Shown here piece after piece: positions 12,056 to 22,664 of a DNA stretch of 64,000 nucleotides. The DNA comes from Brachynemurus nebulosus (lineage: Eukaryota; Arthropoda; Insecta; Neuroptera; Myrmeleontidae): NCBI GenBank assembly GCA_035578155.1, contig JAPWDM010000006.1, forward strand, positions 14,400,305-14,464,304. Reading direction: 5' to 3'. A model generated the notes under the pieces. The model was given only the letters and a program-made list of their open reading frames with translations, did not search any database and was not told where the DNA came from. Position numbers and translations under genes: made by a program. Positions within the stretch are counted from its first letter, which is position 1, and each line of letters opens with the position of its first letter.

Positions 12056-12197
12056 AAAAAATAGTATATGCAACTCGTGCGGGATTGTCGATTGCCCACT
12101 CGAGCAAATGAGCGCACGTACTACGATCGTGCGGTCAACTTTGCTCTCGTAAGCAATCGACAATTTCCCGCACTTATTGCACAATATACTATTTTAA
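12056..12197. mobile_element. CpG-rich palindromic MITE, copy 1
   Basis: Inverted ends AATAGTATATGCAACTCGTG and AATAGTATATTGTGCAATAA (other strand) enclose a CpG-rich core containing CACTCGAGC, TACGATCGTGCG and AATCGACAATTTCCCGCA. Related copies are at 25255-25375, 25745-25870 and 52265-52345. No coding capacity. Such CpG density stands out sharply from the AT-rich background. Confidence 0.7.
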
Positions 12198-12839
12198 TAT
12201 TGTCTATTTGTAAATTCGTTTGTCCGTTTTAGAATTCCGTGATCAAAACAGGCCTGGTTCAGAATGAAATTTTGCACGTACTTGCTATAGGTAAAAATCT
12301 TAGTTAATTAACAGTAAAGAAAAAAAAAATTATCAATTTCTTATCAGTGTTTTCCCTTGTTGGAAAGTGCCATTTGATTTGAATGGACTGCTCATAAAAT
12401 GAACTCAGGCCCGACGAGAGGGTGGGGTAACCGATAGGTTCCAGCCCCGGGGCTCGTAATTCTCGGTGGGGAACTCGGGGAAAAAGTTAATAGGTTTTTT
12501 TTGTTTGTTCACTACTTAGTTTTTTTTTTGGGGGGGGGGATTTTTAAAAAATGCGGCTCTTTCCCAGGGCCCGCCATTTTTCTCTAGGGCTCTGAATGAA
12601 GTTGAAGCTTGTCTTACCATTTTACATTTTTAAGCTCCCTTTGTGACAATTGTAGCTAACAATTGAACTAATTATTGGAATAGGGTGAGACATTTAAAAA
12701 AATGTTTAGGTATTACTAGCCTACCCGCGACGTTGTTCGAGTTAAGCATTGTTATAAACTCAATGAGAAGTATATAAGTGTAATAATTATACAGAACTTG
12801 TAAAGAATAATAATTTTTGTGTAATGCATGCACATGCTC
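12198..12839. other. Non-coding; GC-rich transposon-like scrap at 12406-12600
   Basis: 12406-12600 is unusually GC-rich (GGCCCGACGAGAGGGTGGG, CAGCCCCGGGGCTCG, a run of 11 G near 12529-12539, then CAGGGCCCGCC). It resembles degraded ends of hAT-like elements, but no paired terminus or duplication could be defined. Confidence 0.4.
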
Positions 12840-13305
12840 AAAATGGTTTTTCAATTTTCCCGTGGGAATGAGGAATTTTCCCGGAGTAAAAGTATCTTAA
12901 ATGTTGACCCAAGAAATAGGTTATCGCCACAACAAATTTAATCAAAATCCGTTCAATAGTTTTTGCGTAATACGTGCACATGCACAAAATTGTTTTTCTA
13001 TTTTCCCGTGGGAATGAGGCACTTTCCCGGAGTAAAAAGTATCTTAAATGTTGCCCTAGGTAATAAGTTATCACCACACTAAATTTTATTAAAATCCGTC
13101 CAATAGTTTTTGCCTAATGTGTGCACATGCTCAAAATGGTTTTTCCATTTTCCCGTGGGAATGAGAAATTTTCCCGGAGTAAAAAGTATTTTAGATGTTG
13201 ACCCAGGTAATAAGTTCTCATCATACCAAATTTCGTTAAAATCCGTCCAATAGTTTTTGCGTGATGCGTGAACAGACAGACAGACAGACAAACATTTTAA
13301 AAATC
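12840..13305 (-). repeat. Three tandem 146-bp units ending in a GACA tract
   Basis: The landmark TTTTCCCGTGGGAATGA starts at about 12855, 13001 and 13148, a period of 146-147 bp. Each unit also carries TTTCCCGGAGTAAAA and an AAATCCGTYCAATAGTTTTT segment. The array ends in (GACA)n at 13271-13290. Frames of 70-80 codons on the minus strand are repeat translations, not genes. AAATCCGTCCAATAGTTTTTGCGTG plus GACA tails is a common signature of insect retroelement-associated repeats. Confidence 0.8.
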
Positions 13306-13559
13306 GCTGTTTTGGTATCTACATCAATAACTATTTACAGTATCAGTACATTTTCAAAAAATATTCTATGTACGGAAATGGTCTTGTTACAATTTTATTA
13401 TATGCTTTTATCATAGTATATAGATTAAATTTCTACGAAACTATTGTGCGTAATGAGACCAAATATGATATGATATTTTAAATTTTAGAAAATCTGTTTT
13501 TTTTTTAAATGTCATATAACATCTTTACCCTCACTTACCGCTTTATTTTCTATCAAAAT

Positions 13560-14349
13560 TTTAATTGACCGTTTTCAATTTTGTTTCAGAACTGTGCCCA
13601 ACACATTCCGTGTGTTCAAAATGGACCTAATCAGAACGAAAAATTCGAAAATATAATTCTTCCGGTTCGTGTGGAAGAAAATGACTGATTTATATACAAT
13701 GTTGTGTAAAATGATCTATCATCGTGCCATAGCCGTCGCCAATGGCGCTCACATAGAAGAGCGACGCGTTGTGTGACTCCAAAAAAAAAAAGATTTCAAA
13801 AAAAAATTAGAAACATTCAAATAACATTTCCATCAAAATATTCGTACAGTGAAATTTTTGTCGCGCAACAACTGCCAACGTGGTAATACAAATGAATTGT
13901 GTCAACATTGAATGTGACAATTTTTTTATTAATTACGTGCCGGGAGGGTGACCGTTCCCAATCCGTGTTGTAGTGAGCCGTCACATTCCAACCGCAACAT
14001 CCCAAATCAAACATTGTACAACAACATTGGGCCAACGGCAGTTTATTGATCCCTGGCATTTTTATTTCTTTTTTTTTTTAATTTGTTTCCGCTGCACGTT
14101 TCCACATCTGTTTCCGTTCTTCACTCTCACACTCCCACACTCTTTACCTCTCATTCACTCTCTCTGTGTGTGTGTGTGTGCCAGTGTTAATGTTGTTTTC
14201 AATTCAGATTTGTTTTTTTTGGTGGTCACAAAACGAGGATTGAACGCGCAGAACGTACGTAATAAATAATATTTTTTATTTTCTGGTAACGGCGTGTGTG
14301 ACTTTCGACGACGACGTTGGTGACGCTCGGCGACGCTTGACGCCGGTCG
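13560..14349 (+). promoter_or_regulatory. Putative promoter and 5' leader of the exon at 14350
   Basis: The AT content falls towards 14350. The stretch has a CA-rich and pyrimidine-rich tract (14100-14160), a (TG)n run (14161-14181) and a GC-rich block (GACGACGACGTTGGTGACGC at about 14310). A TATATA word lies near 13691, but no core promoter or start site can be fixed from sequence alone. Assignment as leader rests on position immediately upstream of a plausible start codon. Confidence 0.4.
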
Positions 14350-14467
14350 ATGGTGATCATGGCAGCGGGGGAAGTTGTCAAGAGTGGTCATCATCACGTT
14401 GGTTTCATTTTATTGTACATTGTTATTTTTAAATCGATGATTTTAATTTCAACGGTGAAGTGTCAAG
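14350..14467 (+). CDS. First coding exon: signal peptide of a secreted or membrane protein
   Basis: The frame runs for 39 complete codons plus one base and stops at AAG|GTAAGT, a consensus 5' splice donor (GT at 14468-14469); the next exon would begin in phase 1. The encoded N-terminus is a short charged and His-containing segment (HHH at residues 14-16), then a strongly hydrophobic stretch (residues ~17-35, rich in Ile, Leu, Val and Phe), then a small/polar VKCQG end. This is the classic layout of a cleavable signal peptide whose exon ends just after the cleavage region, as in many insect immunoglobulin-superfamily and receptor genes. Two start codons are available: 14350 (first in frame) and 14359, whose ATCATGG context is the stronger match to the eukaryotic start consensus. 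No downstream exon is recognisable in the remaining 49 kb, implying a very long first intron. Family unknown; it could also be a chance frame, though donor, hydrophobicity and leader agree. Confidence 0.5.
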
Positions 14468-14473
14468 GTAAGT
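14468..14473 (+). promoter_or_regulatory. 5' splice donor GTAAGT
   Basis: GTAAGT directly after AAG is a near-ideal U1 site and defines the 3' boundary of the signal-peptide exon. Confidence 0.55.
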
Positions 14474-14626
14474 GGAGCAATGCATTTTACTTTTCTTTAT
14501 CAGCTGAGAAATTGATAAAATATTGTCTTAACTAAAAGTTTTTAGATAATAGATCGGTCTACCATGTGTTTACGGATAACATTTCTACTAAGGAAATCCG
14601 GTAAATGATAAGAGATACAAAATCAG

Positions 14627-14660
14627 TTAAGGGGAGATTCGCCAAAAAATGAATAAATAT
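14627..14660 (+). mobile_element. Solo terminus of a TTAA MITE (GGGGAGATTCGC)
   Basis: TTAA at 14627-14630 is followed by GGGGAGATTCGCCAAAAAA, which matches the ends of the element at 41543-42261. No partner terminus was found downstream, so the element is truncated or the other end has decayed. Confidence 0.5.
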
Positions 14661-14938
14661 TCGAAGTGTCTAGTCGTTCGCTAAACGTGGAGATTTTAAG
14701 TTATGTCATCTCCTTTTGGATTTGATGACTGATCTTAGCGTATTTTGGTGCGCTGATTATGAATATGTACTTAATTTTTCGCTATCACCCTCAGTTTTTG
14801 TAGAAAAGCCCTATGAGAGAAATCACAAAAATAGACACCATTTCAGGAAAATGAAATTACATTAGAAACAAAAATGTATTAAATTACTTAAAGCGTAATA
14901 AATGCATTTATATGACCTAAATACATAAATCACAATAA

Positions 14939-15358
14939 TCAAATATTTTTGTGGTATGGGTTTTTTTTTTCGCTGAAGCTTCGATTGTGAGATTTCGTCT
15001 TAAAATTCCTGTTTGGATCATCTCGCTTTAGCAACCAACAATAGTCTGTCATCATTCGGGTATTCCACTTTCCTTGATACCTACCTTCCATTTCTTTCAA
15101 GTCCCGGTGAAATCTTTCTCCTTGCTCTTCACTAACAGCTTCCAAGTTATCGGGAAAGTAGTCTAAGTGAGAATCTAGGAAATGGAGCTTAATGCTCATC
15201 GAAAATCCCATTTTTCCAAAATTTTCTATTATTTTCTTCACAACATTTTCATAGTTAGCACTTTTATAGTTTCCTACGACATTCCTCACTACTTCTTTAA
15301 AAGATTTTCAAGCATCCAATTCATAGTCACTTATTTTTTCATCGAATTTTGTGTCGTT
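14939..15358 (-). pseudogene. Decayed fragment of a widespread repeat-encoded protein (SEEQGERFH family)
   Basis: The minus strand encodes about 138 residues. The recognisable core is HLDYFPDNLEAVSEEQGERF, followed by the RYQGKWNTRMMTDYCWLLKR region. I know this C-terminal signature from very many uncharacterised, multi-copy predicted proteins of arthropods, Hydra and other invertebrates, usually interpreted as belonging to a mobile element; its biochemical role is not established. Reading upstream of the first alternative start continues the homology (DEKISDYELDA, then KSFKEVV), but with an in-frame TGA at 15308-15310 exactly where the family normally has Trp, and TAA just before 15358. The N-terminal part of the family is absent. 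It is therefore a truncated, single-nonsense pseudogene copy and not a host gene. Nothing nearby indicates the ends of the parent element; the solo TTAA terminus at 14627 is the only candidate boundary. Confidence 0.75.
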
Positions 15359-16197
15359 TTATTTTCTTAAAATTATTTTTTAAAAAGAAATATTTTTTAT
15401 TTACAACATTTAAAATACAGTCAGCCAGTTAAATTTATCAACAATTTTAATTTATAAAAGTTTTGTCCTTTTTAGTTGCCTTAAACTAATTTTTGTTAAT
15501 AGCTTAATAGAAAATATATCCATACAAATTTCTTTTTTTTTAAATAGTATTTACACCTATTTAATATTTTTTAAATTTTTAAAATATAAGTACGGGGGTC
15601 CTTTTAGCACCGTAAACTTGTGAGGTTTATTTATAAATTAAAACTGAATAGGAAAAAATAAATTACCCTCAATAATGAGCTCATTAGCGGATGACCTTAA
15701 AATTCACTTTTTTCGCAAAATAAAGATATGTCACGTGGTTAATTAGGTTAAATTTAACATACAATTGATAAGAATGTGCTCTTAGAAGCCAATTGAAACT
15801 ATGTAACGACTTTTTATTTGATAGAAAATAAATAAAAATTCATAATCTACTCTTGACTTGGTCGACCTAGGTAATTTTAATTAAAAATTTTAAAACCTAA
15901 TATCTAAAAATTCTGACGTGTTGGAATTTTTGGAATATTTTTTATGTAATCAGCGCCCTAAAATCTAACAAAATCAGTTGTCATTTCTCAAAGGGGAAAA
16001 CCATTGTAGACCTGTGTAATTATTATTAAGTATATTTCAAAAGGATAGTGGGGTCCTATATTGGCCCCTTACCAATTTTTATCAAAATTCGTTTGCTAAT
16101 AGAGGCATTATATCCATATCAAAAATTTACAATATTAAGGTCCATTTCTTAACAAAAAAAATCAAAATTTAGAAAAAAATTTATCCAATATATATAC
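15359..16197. other. AT-rich sequence, nothing recognised
   Basis: Homopolymer-rich DNA with no frame, RNA or repeat boundary that I can support. Confidence 0.55.
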
Positions 16198-16522
16198 AAA
16201 TTGTGGTCTACTGAACTTGTGAATAGACCAGTGGTTAGCATGGACACATAGGACCACTGTAGTCCTAGGTTCAAATCTTCTGAGATGATACAATTTTTTT
16301 TAAATTATATTAGGCTATTAATTATGTAACTAAAATTATTAATTTTCGTCAATTTTGTAATAAATAATATTTTTTCGTATAATTTTGGTAATATAATTAT
16401 CAAATCAATAAAATTTAAAAAAAAAGTTATAAAAATCAATAGCGTCATTTGAACCCAGTATCGTATTGCCTATACGGTTCCATGTTAACCACTAGTTTAA
16501 CTACCAGTTCGGTAGACCACAT
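16198..16522. repeat. Inverted pair of tRNA-like (SINE-like) units
   Basis: The left arm (16202-16290) and right arm (16440-16522, opposite strand) both start TGTGGTCTAC-GAAC. Each carries an A-box-like AGTGGTTARCATGGA and a B-box-like GGTTCAAAT, spaced as in a tRNA-type polymerase III promoter. The arms face each other across about 150 bp of AT-rich DNA. Neither folds into a convincing cloverleaf, so these are more likely two head-to-head tRNA-derived SINE units or a fold-back element built from them than tRNA genes. Confidence 0.55.
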
Positions 16523-17140
16523 TTTAAACAACTTGCATATAATGAATATAGCACGTAAACTTCAGTCTAAATTTTGAATGAAAATATCTTCCATATTTTT
16601 GATAGGTGAACTTTAATATTGTAGAAATCTGATCGAAATCGGTCAGGGGCATATCTGGATTCCTGCTTGTTAGGTTCGTATTCTTGACTTCAACTACATG
16701 ACTGAAAACAGTGAACGTCCTCTGCGCCTTGTATTTTACGAGATGAAAATGGTTACTATCGAAAAATTCATCCTGTATATGTCTTGCTAGATATGCCACT
16801 AATAGTTATATCTCAAATCTCTGTGTATAAAATTACAATAACACTAATGCAACAAACATATATGTAAATATGTTATATAATAATTTTAACAAACATATTA
16901 TTTTGCGTGTAATGTTTCTATATATTTAGTTTACCTATCTGATACAATATACAAAATTTGTTAACAAAACTTATAATATAGGTACAACATGATAGGTACA
17001 TATGCTTCGGCTAGATCTCCAGGGACGTATTAATATTCTAATACCCAGTGTAACGAGTCAATTCTCATACGTAATGTAAATATTAATGTGTAATCATGAT
17101 TTTATAAGTTTATAAATTTGTTTTTGCAACATTACTTTGG
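16523..17140. other. Non-coding; possible transposon scrap at 16524-16800
   Basis: A 91-codon minus-strand frame (16524-16799) has no recognised motif. The reverse strand begins near an ACAGGATGAATTTTTCGATA phrase (around 16760-16780), similar to ends of ACAGGGTG-type elements, so the frame is probably repeat-derived. The rest (16800-17140) is AT-rich and featureless. Confidence 0.4.
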
Positions 17141-18250
17141 TAGGGTTGACCGGGGTAATTGTGAATGGATTTTCATGAGTTGAGATAAAAGCGTTGTTTT
17201 AAGTATTTTTTATTTTATATATCACATTATGGTTGATTTGTTTTTAATTCTACATTATTCAGGATGCACCACACAAATTTTGAGCAAATTCGTATGAAAA
17301 ACAAAAATTTTATTAGCCATTCACATTTCCCCGGTGCGGTTTTGCAAATTTTATGAATTTCGGGGTAAAAGTGAATGCCATCAGAAAAATTATTTAGAAT
17401 GGATTACAAGAGAAGTGTGGTACGTCAGAGTAAAGTTCAGCTCAAATCCTTTACATTTACTCCACTTTCAAGTTTTTCATCATACTTTAGCGATCACAAT
17501 TTCTCTTTGTTTAATGCAAGTTACGCATACCTCAAATTTCTACAAAAAATCAAGGTTAAAGAAAAATAACAAAAATTGTAGGAACAAATTTATTACAAGC
17601 TAAAAATGATATTTTATGGTATTTTGTCATTTTATCATATAAAAAATCAAAAAATTCCATGTATTCACACAAAAACAAGGAAAATAAGACTTTTTCAAGG
17701 AAATACATTTAGTTTATATGAATAAAAAACAATTTTTTTTTGTATTGTTTGTACAACGGAAACTTGTACAATAAGGTCACCAGCACCTTCATCAACATTT
17801 TCAACTCTGAAGAGGACACTACTGAACCTTTTGCCCGAATGGGAGCATTTGTGAATGACGTTCACAATTACCCCACAATTTTAAAATCATGGGGTAATTG
17901 TGAATTGGTAATAAATTGTCCAATTTCTTTAGCAATTAATAAGGAACCCTCTCAGGGCTTAGACCACTTCTTTAAAAGTACTTTTAACCATTTCTTACCT
18001 TTTAAAAAAAGAAAATGTATTTAAAAAAATTTCTTTTGAGGATTGGCCGAAGTAAGATACATAAAATTTTACAAGGGTTTTTTCAAAATAAAAAAAAATA
18101 ATACTAATACTTGGAGAATTGTTATGAAATTTTAAAAGCATATTAAAAAAGGACGGAAAAACATATTAAGAGTTGTTTTTTAATAATATTAATGTTATTT
18201 TAGAAATTATAGGCACCGTTCACAATTCAAAATTACCTCGGTCAACCCTA
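17141..18250. mobile_element. TA-flanked element with GGGTTGACC ends and internal GGGGTAATTGTGAA repeats
   Basis: TA at 17141-17142 and 18249-18250 bracket 1106 bp. The inverted ends are GGGTTGACCGGGGTAATTG and GGGTTGACCGAGGTAATTT (other strand). The terminal motif GGGGTAATTGTGAA or its complement recurs internally (about 17322, 17352, 17863 and 17888); the last two face each other as a hairpin. Frames inside (94 codons at 17740-18024) do not resemble a transposase. Probably a non-autonomous Tc1/mariner-like element by its TA target; superfamily not proven. Confidence 0.7.
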
Positions 18251-19163
18251 CATTAATTTGGCTGAATTCTGAGCAGCTAATAAAAGCATGCACTCAAAAT
18301 TCATGTGTCCAACGCGCGTCAGTTGAATCGGAAAACTCGTTAAGATACCAAAAAAAATAAATTTTTCTAGTTTCCGACCAAAAAAAAAGCATGTAAGTGT
18401 AATAGATTCACAACTAAGCCGGAAAAAGTAGTGACAAAAAACATTTTTTTTTAAATTATAAGTTTCTCTCTCTATATCTCTCTCTCGCTCCAACACTTGA
18501 GTTCAGCTATGTTTGTCGATTGACAGGGCCCTCGGCAAAGCTAAAAAAATTCAATTTTTTTTCCCCGAAGATATAATTTATGAACCTTTACTTCAACCGG
18601 GGCCTCTACCAAAGATTCCGGGAATTCTTTTCAGGCCGAGGTTTCCGGGTTACAGCCCCACCTTTCCCCTACTCTGGCCGATCTTGATGGTTGAATACAC
18701 GGAGATGCTTGAAGTTAATAACTTTTGATTGGCTGAAGTTAATAGTAGATTTTTATAAGCTAATTTTCAAAAAAATTTCCTTGACTAGGACTTGCACCAC
18801 AAGTTTAGTCTCTTAGGGGGCTACAGATTGTAAATACGGTCCCGTACCATTCAAAGTAGATGGACGTCGACTACGTAAGGTAAATTTTGGTCCAAGAGCG
18901 TAGATGCCATTGTATGTAAAAACAAAATATTGATATTGCCAGATCTCATGAATTGTTTAAAGAAAACTACTACAAATAACGGAAAATATGAGAGCTATAC
19001 ATCGTACCCTCTCCTAAAATAGCCTTAAAACTACAACAAAATTATCAAAGTTTCTAAAATTTTTGCAAGGCTCGACAATTTTACCAAAAGGAGAGCGAAC
19101 AAAGCCGTGGATAACCTAATCCGCCATTCATATCGATAATTTTCCAATTATTGGCGTCCAATA
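18251..19163. other. Non-coding; GC-richer patch at 18526-18700
   Basis: 18526-18700 (CAGGGCCCTCGGCAAAGC, then CAACCGGGGCCTCTACC and GCCGAGGTTTCCGGG) looks like degraded hAT-type terminal sequence. Its ends and duplication could not be found. The remainder is featureless. Confidence 0.4.
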
Positions 19164-19915
19164 CAGTGGCGTAGCGTGCCTTGGAGGGGCCCTGTATCAA
19201 AATTAGTTGGGGGCCCAAATGAAGGGCAAAGATTTCTCACAAAAGAAACAAAAATGCTTGCATTAAATTAAAATATCTATTGATTATAAGTTATCGCTTC
19301 TTCCTAGACTTTGAGCTAGCCAAACAATTCAAACCAAATATACACTTTTCTTGCCTTTTTTTCGGCAAATTTATTTATTATATCATCTATAGCTGAAGAC
19401 GGTTTTAGTTTTCCTAAAATTGCTGCCTCTATAGACAATAGTGACAAGTCTGATAGCCGTTCCTACCCCATCGAAGTCCTTAGATAATTTTTTATCAGTT
19501 TTAATTTTGAAAAACTTCTTTTAACTGTTGTGGTTGTAACTGGAAAGGTCAAGAATAGAAAGCATGCTGTTATTACCTCCGGAAAACTGGATGCAAGGCT
19601 ATTGAATTTTATCAGCAATAATTACATGAGTCCTTAATGGAATGAATTTTTTGAATTTCAGATTTTAAGCATGTTTTCAGAGCAATTAATCCGGGAAAAA
19701 AAGAGATTGCTTTTTTGACTTTTGTCATTTCTGACGCAAAAACTCTATAAGCACGTATGACAGTTTTTTTTACATGTTTTTTTCCCCGGAAGCACGAGAT
19801 TAAGTGACATTATGGATAACATTTTACTAATTTTTGCTTACACACGTTAGGGGCCTCTGTAGCCCGGGGGCCCCGTATCATTGATACGGCTGATACGGCG
19901 GTAGCTACGCCGCTG
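19164..19915 (-). mobile_element. Internally deleted hAT transposon
   Basis: The ends CAGTGGCGTAGC (19164) and CAGCGGCGTAGC (other strand, ending 19915) are typical hAT inverted termini. Flanking octamers are similar but not identical (CGTCCAAT against CGTTCAAA), consistent with an old 8-bp duplication. The minus strand retains the transposase C-terminus (19316-19630); the N-terminal two thirds are deleted. Confidence 0.75.
19316..19630 (-). pseudogene. hAT transposase C-terminal (dimerisation) domain remnant
   Basis: The minus-strand frame reads FPEVITACFLFLTFPVTTTT, then a VKRSFSKLKLIKNYLRTSMG segment, then a stop where Gln is usual, then ERLSDLSLLSIEAAILGKL and a natural-looking end after WFELFG (stop at 19316-19318). 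The block L-T-PVT...ERSFSKLKLIK-YLRS-M-QERL--L-LLSIE is the conserved hATC dimerisation region of hAT transposases, in which the protein forms multimers on DNA. Two features mark it as dead: the in-frame TAG at 19463-19465, and loss of the BED finger and catalytic RNase-H-like domain. It belongs to the element bounded by 19164 and 19915. Confidence 0.85.
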
Positions 19916-20620
19916 CGTTCAAATTAAAGCATAAACTCTAACAAATTTTAATTGCATCCATTTTATTTATGGAAAGCGCTAATCACGTACAAAATGGATA
20001 AAAATTATTTTTTGATAAAACAGAAAGATATATTTTTTTAAATCTAATTTAATTTTATTCAATTCCATTTTTATTTCCGCTATATTCATCATACACATAC
20101 ATATTTGTCTCTACACAACAACATTTTTTTTTTGATAATTTATTTAAAACAAAGTTAATATTTTTTGTCGCGCTTGTGCAAAAATTGTTACACCAAACCA
20201 TAGCTGATATATTTCACTTAAATAAACATAAAACATAACTACACTAGTCTCCAAAATAAAAAAATAAAAAAAATATAGCACATTACAATTTGCGCTGTTG
20301 TTGAGCATAGAATGCTTGGAATATCGCATCATTCTTCACAGACGTGTTTCGCGAACAAGCAAGCGATGGCAGTAAAAAGCAATTTAGTATGTCTACTAGT
20401 TAATTTATAACTGGAGAGGTTTTAAGGCACCACGTTTGTTTATCTTGGCCGCAAAGAGTTCAACCAAATAAACACTATATTCTATTCTATTCGACAAAAA
20501 CCTCATTCATATACATACATACGTGTGGTATGAACCGGTACGGCTGCTGTACCGACCGGTTGTTCTCATCTCCGGTATAGTCGTAGTCAGTCACACCACC
20601 TACCTATGTATATGTATAGG
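19916..20620. other. Non-coding sequence, nothing recognised
   Basis: AT-rich up to 20500. 20520-20600 is slightly GC-richer (GGTACGGCTGCTGTACCGACC) with a small inverted repeat. No gene evidence. Confidence 0.5.
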
Positions 20621-21289
20621 TACAGGGTGGAAAGTAAATAACTCTCGTCGTTTTCACGGGTGACTCATATCACCACTCTGTAGACACTAAGACCAGATGG
20701 ATTTTTTCAGAGTTAACAGTTTGAGGAATTCGTAAATTAACTGGCTTCACGATGTTTCCAAATTTTTTTAAGCACGGCTCCACAGATTACAGATCAGCCA
20801 TTCTTTTGAAACGTACCCCTTGCAGTCAAAATGGTTCATTCTAGTTCGCTCCCGCGGCCAGATTTTAATTTTATCCTGAAAAAGAGTCGTAGGTTAGTTC
20901 GCTCCCGACGTGTTACCTACTGACAGGTAAAATTAATTACCTAAAAATATTTAAACTCATACATATACACCCATTCTTTTGTTACGGACGTGACATTTTC
21001 ATCCCGTTTACACGCCTTCTTATAAGAAAATAAATAGAAGTTATTTTTTTCTTATAAATTTTTAGTACTAAGCAGATAGACAAATGTGTAAACAATATTT
21101 GTACTGAGCCTACATGATTCCGGTAACATTCTGGCACTGGTTTCAATCACTGGACTGGAATGCTACTGGAATAATGCGAACAGCCTATTAGGATATACTT
21201 TTGGCTCATATTTATTGGCAAATATCAATTACATTGATGATATCTAGCCACTGTTTTCCCAGCGAGACTTATATACTTTCCACCCTGTA
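20621..21289. mobile_element. TA-flanked element with CAGGGTGGAAAGTA ends (older copy)
   Basis: TA at 20621-20622 and 21288-21289 enclose about 665 bp with inverted ends CAGGGTGGAAAGTAAATAA and CAGGGTGGAAAGTATATAA (other strand). The left part (GTGACTCATATCACC...GGATTTTTTCAGAGTTAACAG) is homologous to the arms of the element at 49639-49993, so the two belong to one family. No coding capacity. Confidence 0.7.
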
Positions 21290-21774
21290 TGTTGCCTGTT
21301 TATTAAAATACATGTTAATGTAACGTATACTACCGTGTGGAGTTAACAGCTAGGAGCTGGGAACTGGGAGCTTGGGCGGTGCACTTATTTTCGATGTGTA
21401 TTATATTAAGTACAATATATTCTTATTTGTTGTATCTTTAGTGGTGGAAGTTACCAAATTCACATATGTTACAAATTTCAATAAATAATATCAGCTGTAA
21501 TTTATTGGACGTGTTTTTCTTTGTATGGTATACATTTTAGTATAAATCACTTGCCGTTCTCAAAAAAAAAAATATTTTCAAGTTTTAGTCGTAAATTGCG
21601 ACTTTCCTTGAATTCGCTCAAGCCTATGTCATAAGTGCTTTTTTTTTGTAATACTCTCTGAAGTACCTGATTTTGGATCGCATCCAGGAAATACTGTGAT
21701 TTGTTGACATTAAATACCGGCGTTATTTTAGACACTTTTGCTTGGCTGGTATCAGGTTGTGAGTTGACTCTTTG

Positions 21775-22081
21775 GTTATCACAACCAAAAAACTACTAAA
21801 TTTCTTAATTGGCGTAACTAAAAAAAAAATGTTTTTAGTGACAAAAAATATTGCTGAAGTATAGCAAATAGTGTGCCTTTATCGACTGAGCCATAAAACC
21901 ATCAATACTGTCTGTTCTTAAATATATTATAGTATTATTGCTTATGAAGAATTTCGTTTGTTTTTTTCTATATTTCTATATTGTTCAAGAATGGGCGGAA
22001 TAACTTTTGGTAGGTTTTGTTAAACATAAATAAGTTGAAAAATTGCGAAAATCATAAATCTGATAAATAGACAAAAAAATG

Positions 22082-22118
<37 letters not shown>

Positions 22119-22562
22119 GATCTTAGATCAAATAGAGTCATTGACGCCGCCCAGAATAAATAAATTATCACCAGAACAAAATTTTAACACCAACATTTTG
22201 GCTGTATCTTTGGGGAAAACTATTTAAAAAATTGTTTTTGTTCCCAGAGCGCGTCAATTCTGTTCAGGGCACTGTTTTTGACTTATATTTTAATTTAAAA
22301 AATTAAAAGATTTTCTTTCTAAAAGGTGATTTATCACATTGTACCTGTGTGCCGTAGAATTATTAGAGTGTAGTTTATGTGCTGTAAATTTTAATTACGT
22401 TAAAACACATTCGTGATAATTCTCGAATCGTTCACTTATACGAGCGAACTACCTTAATAACTTTCGATAATACATCATTTTATAACCCTAAAAACTCCTA
22501 TAAAAATTAAAACGATTTGTTCGTAACAAATTTACGACCGCGAATATTTCTACATCGTTCTC
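21775..22562 (+). repeat. Tandem duplication, copy 1 (carries the empty TTAA site)
   Basis: It is directly repeated at 22665-24135 if the inserted element 22696-23377 is ignored. Shared landmarks in order are TTATCACAACCAAAAA, ACCATCAATACTGTCTGTTC, AAATAAATTATCACCAGAAC, AGTGTAGTTTATGTGCTGTA, TTATACGAGCGAACTACC and GCGAATATTTCTACATCGTT. The copies differ by many substitutions and small indels, so the duplication is not recent. TTAA at 21805-21808 marks the site where copy 2 carries a transposon. No genes lie in either copy. Confidence 0.85.
22084..22118. repeat. Poly(T)/poly(A) run
   Basis: About 12 T followed by about 24 A inside duplication copy 1. Copy 2 has only short runs here. Confidence 0.9.
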
Positions 22563-22664
22563 TTTTTTTGGCTCGTCAATTGTATTTTTGGAGAAAAATG
22601 TTTGAAATTTTTTTGTTGTACCTGGGGGGCCGTCTAGATACGTTGATACACCAAAATCTTTCAT

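Noticed and set aside
12406..12600. GC-rich hAT-like remnant
   Set aside because: It looks like transposon-end debris, but no TIR pair or 8-bp duplication can be shown.
12838..13291. Two related 70-79 codon minus-strand frames
   Set aside because: They read through the triplicated 146-bp unit and lack any protein feature.
13685..13700. TATATA word as the promoter of the 14350 exon
   Set aside because: TATA words are everywhere in this AT-rich window; distance to the start codon and lack of an initiator make it unsupported.
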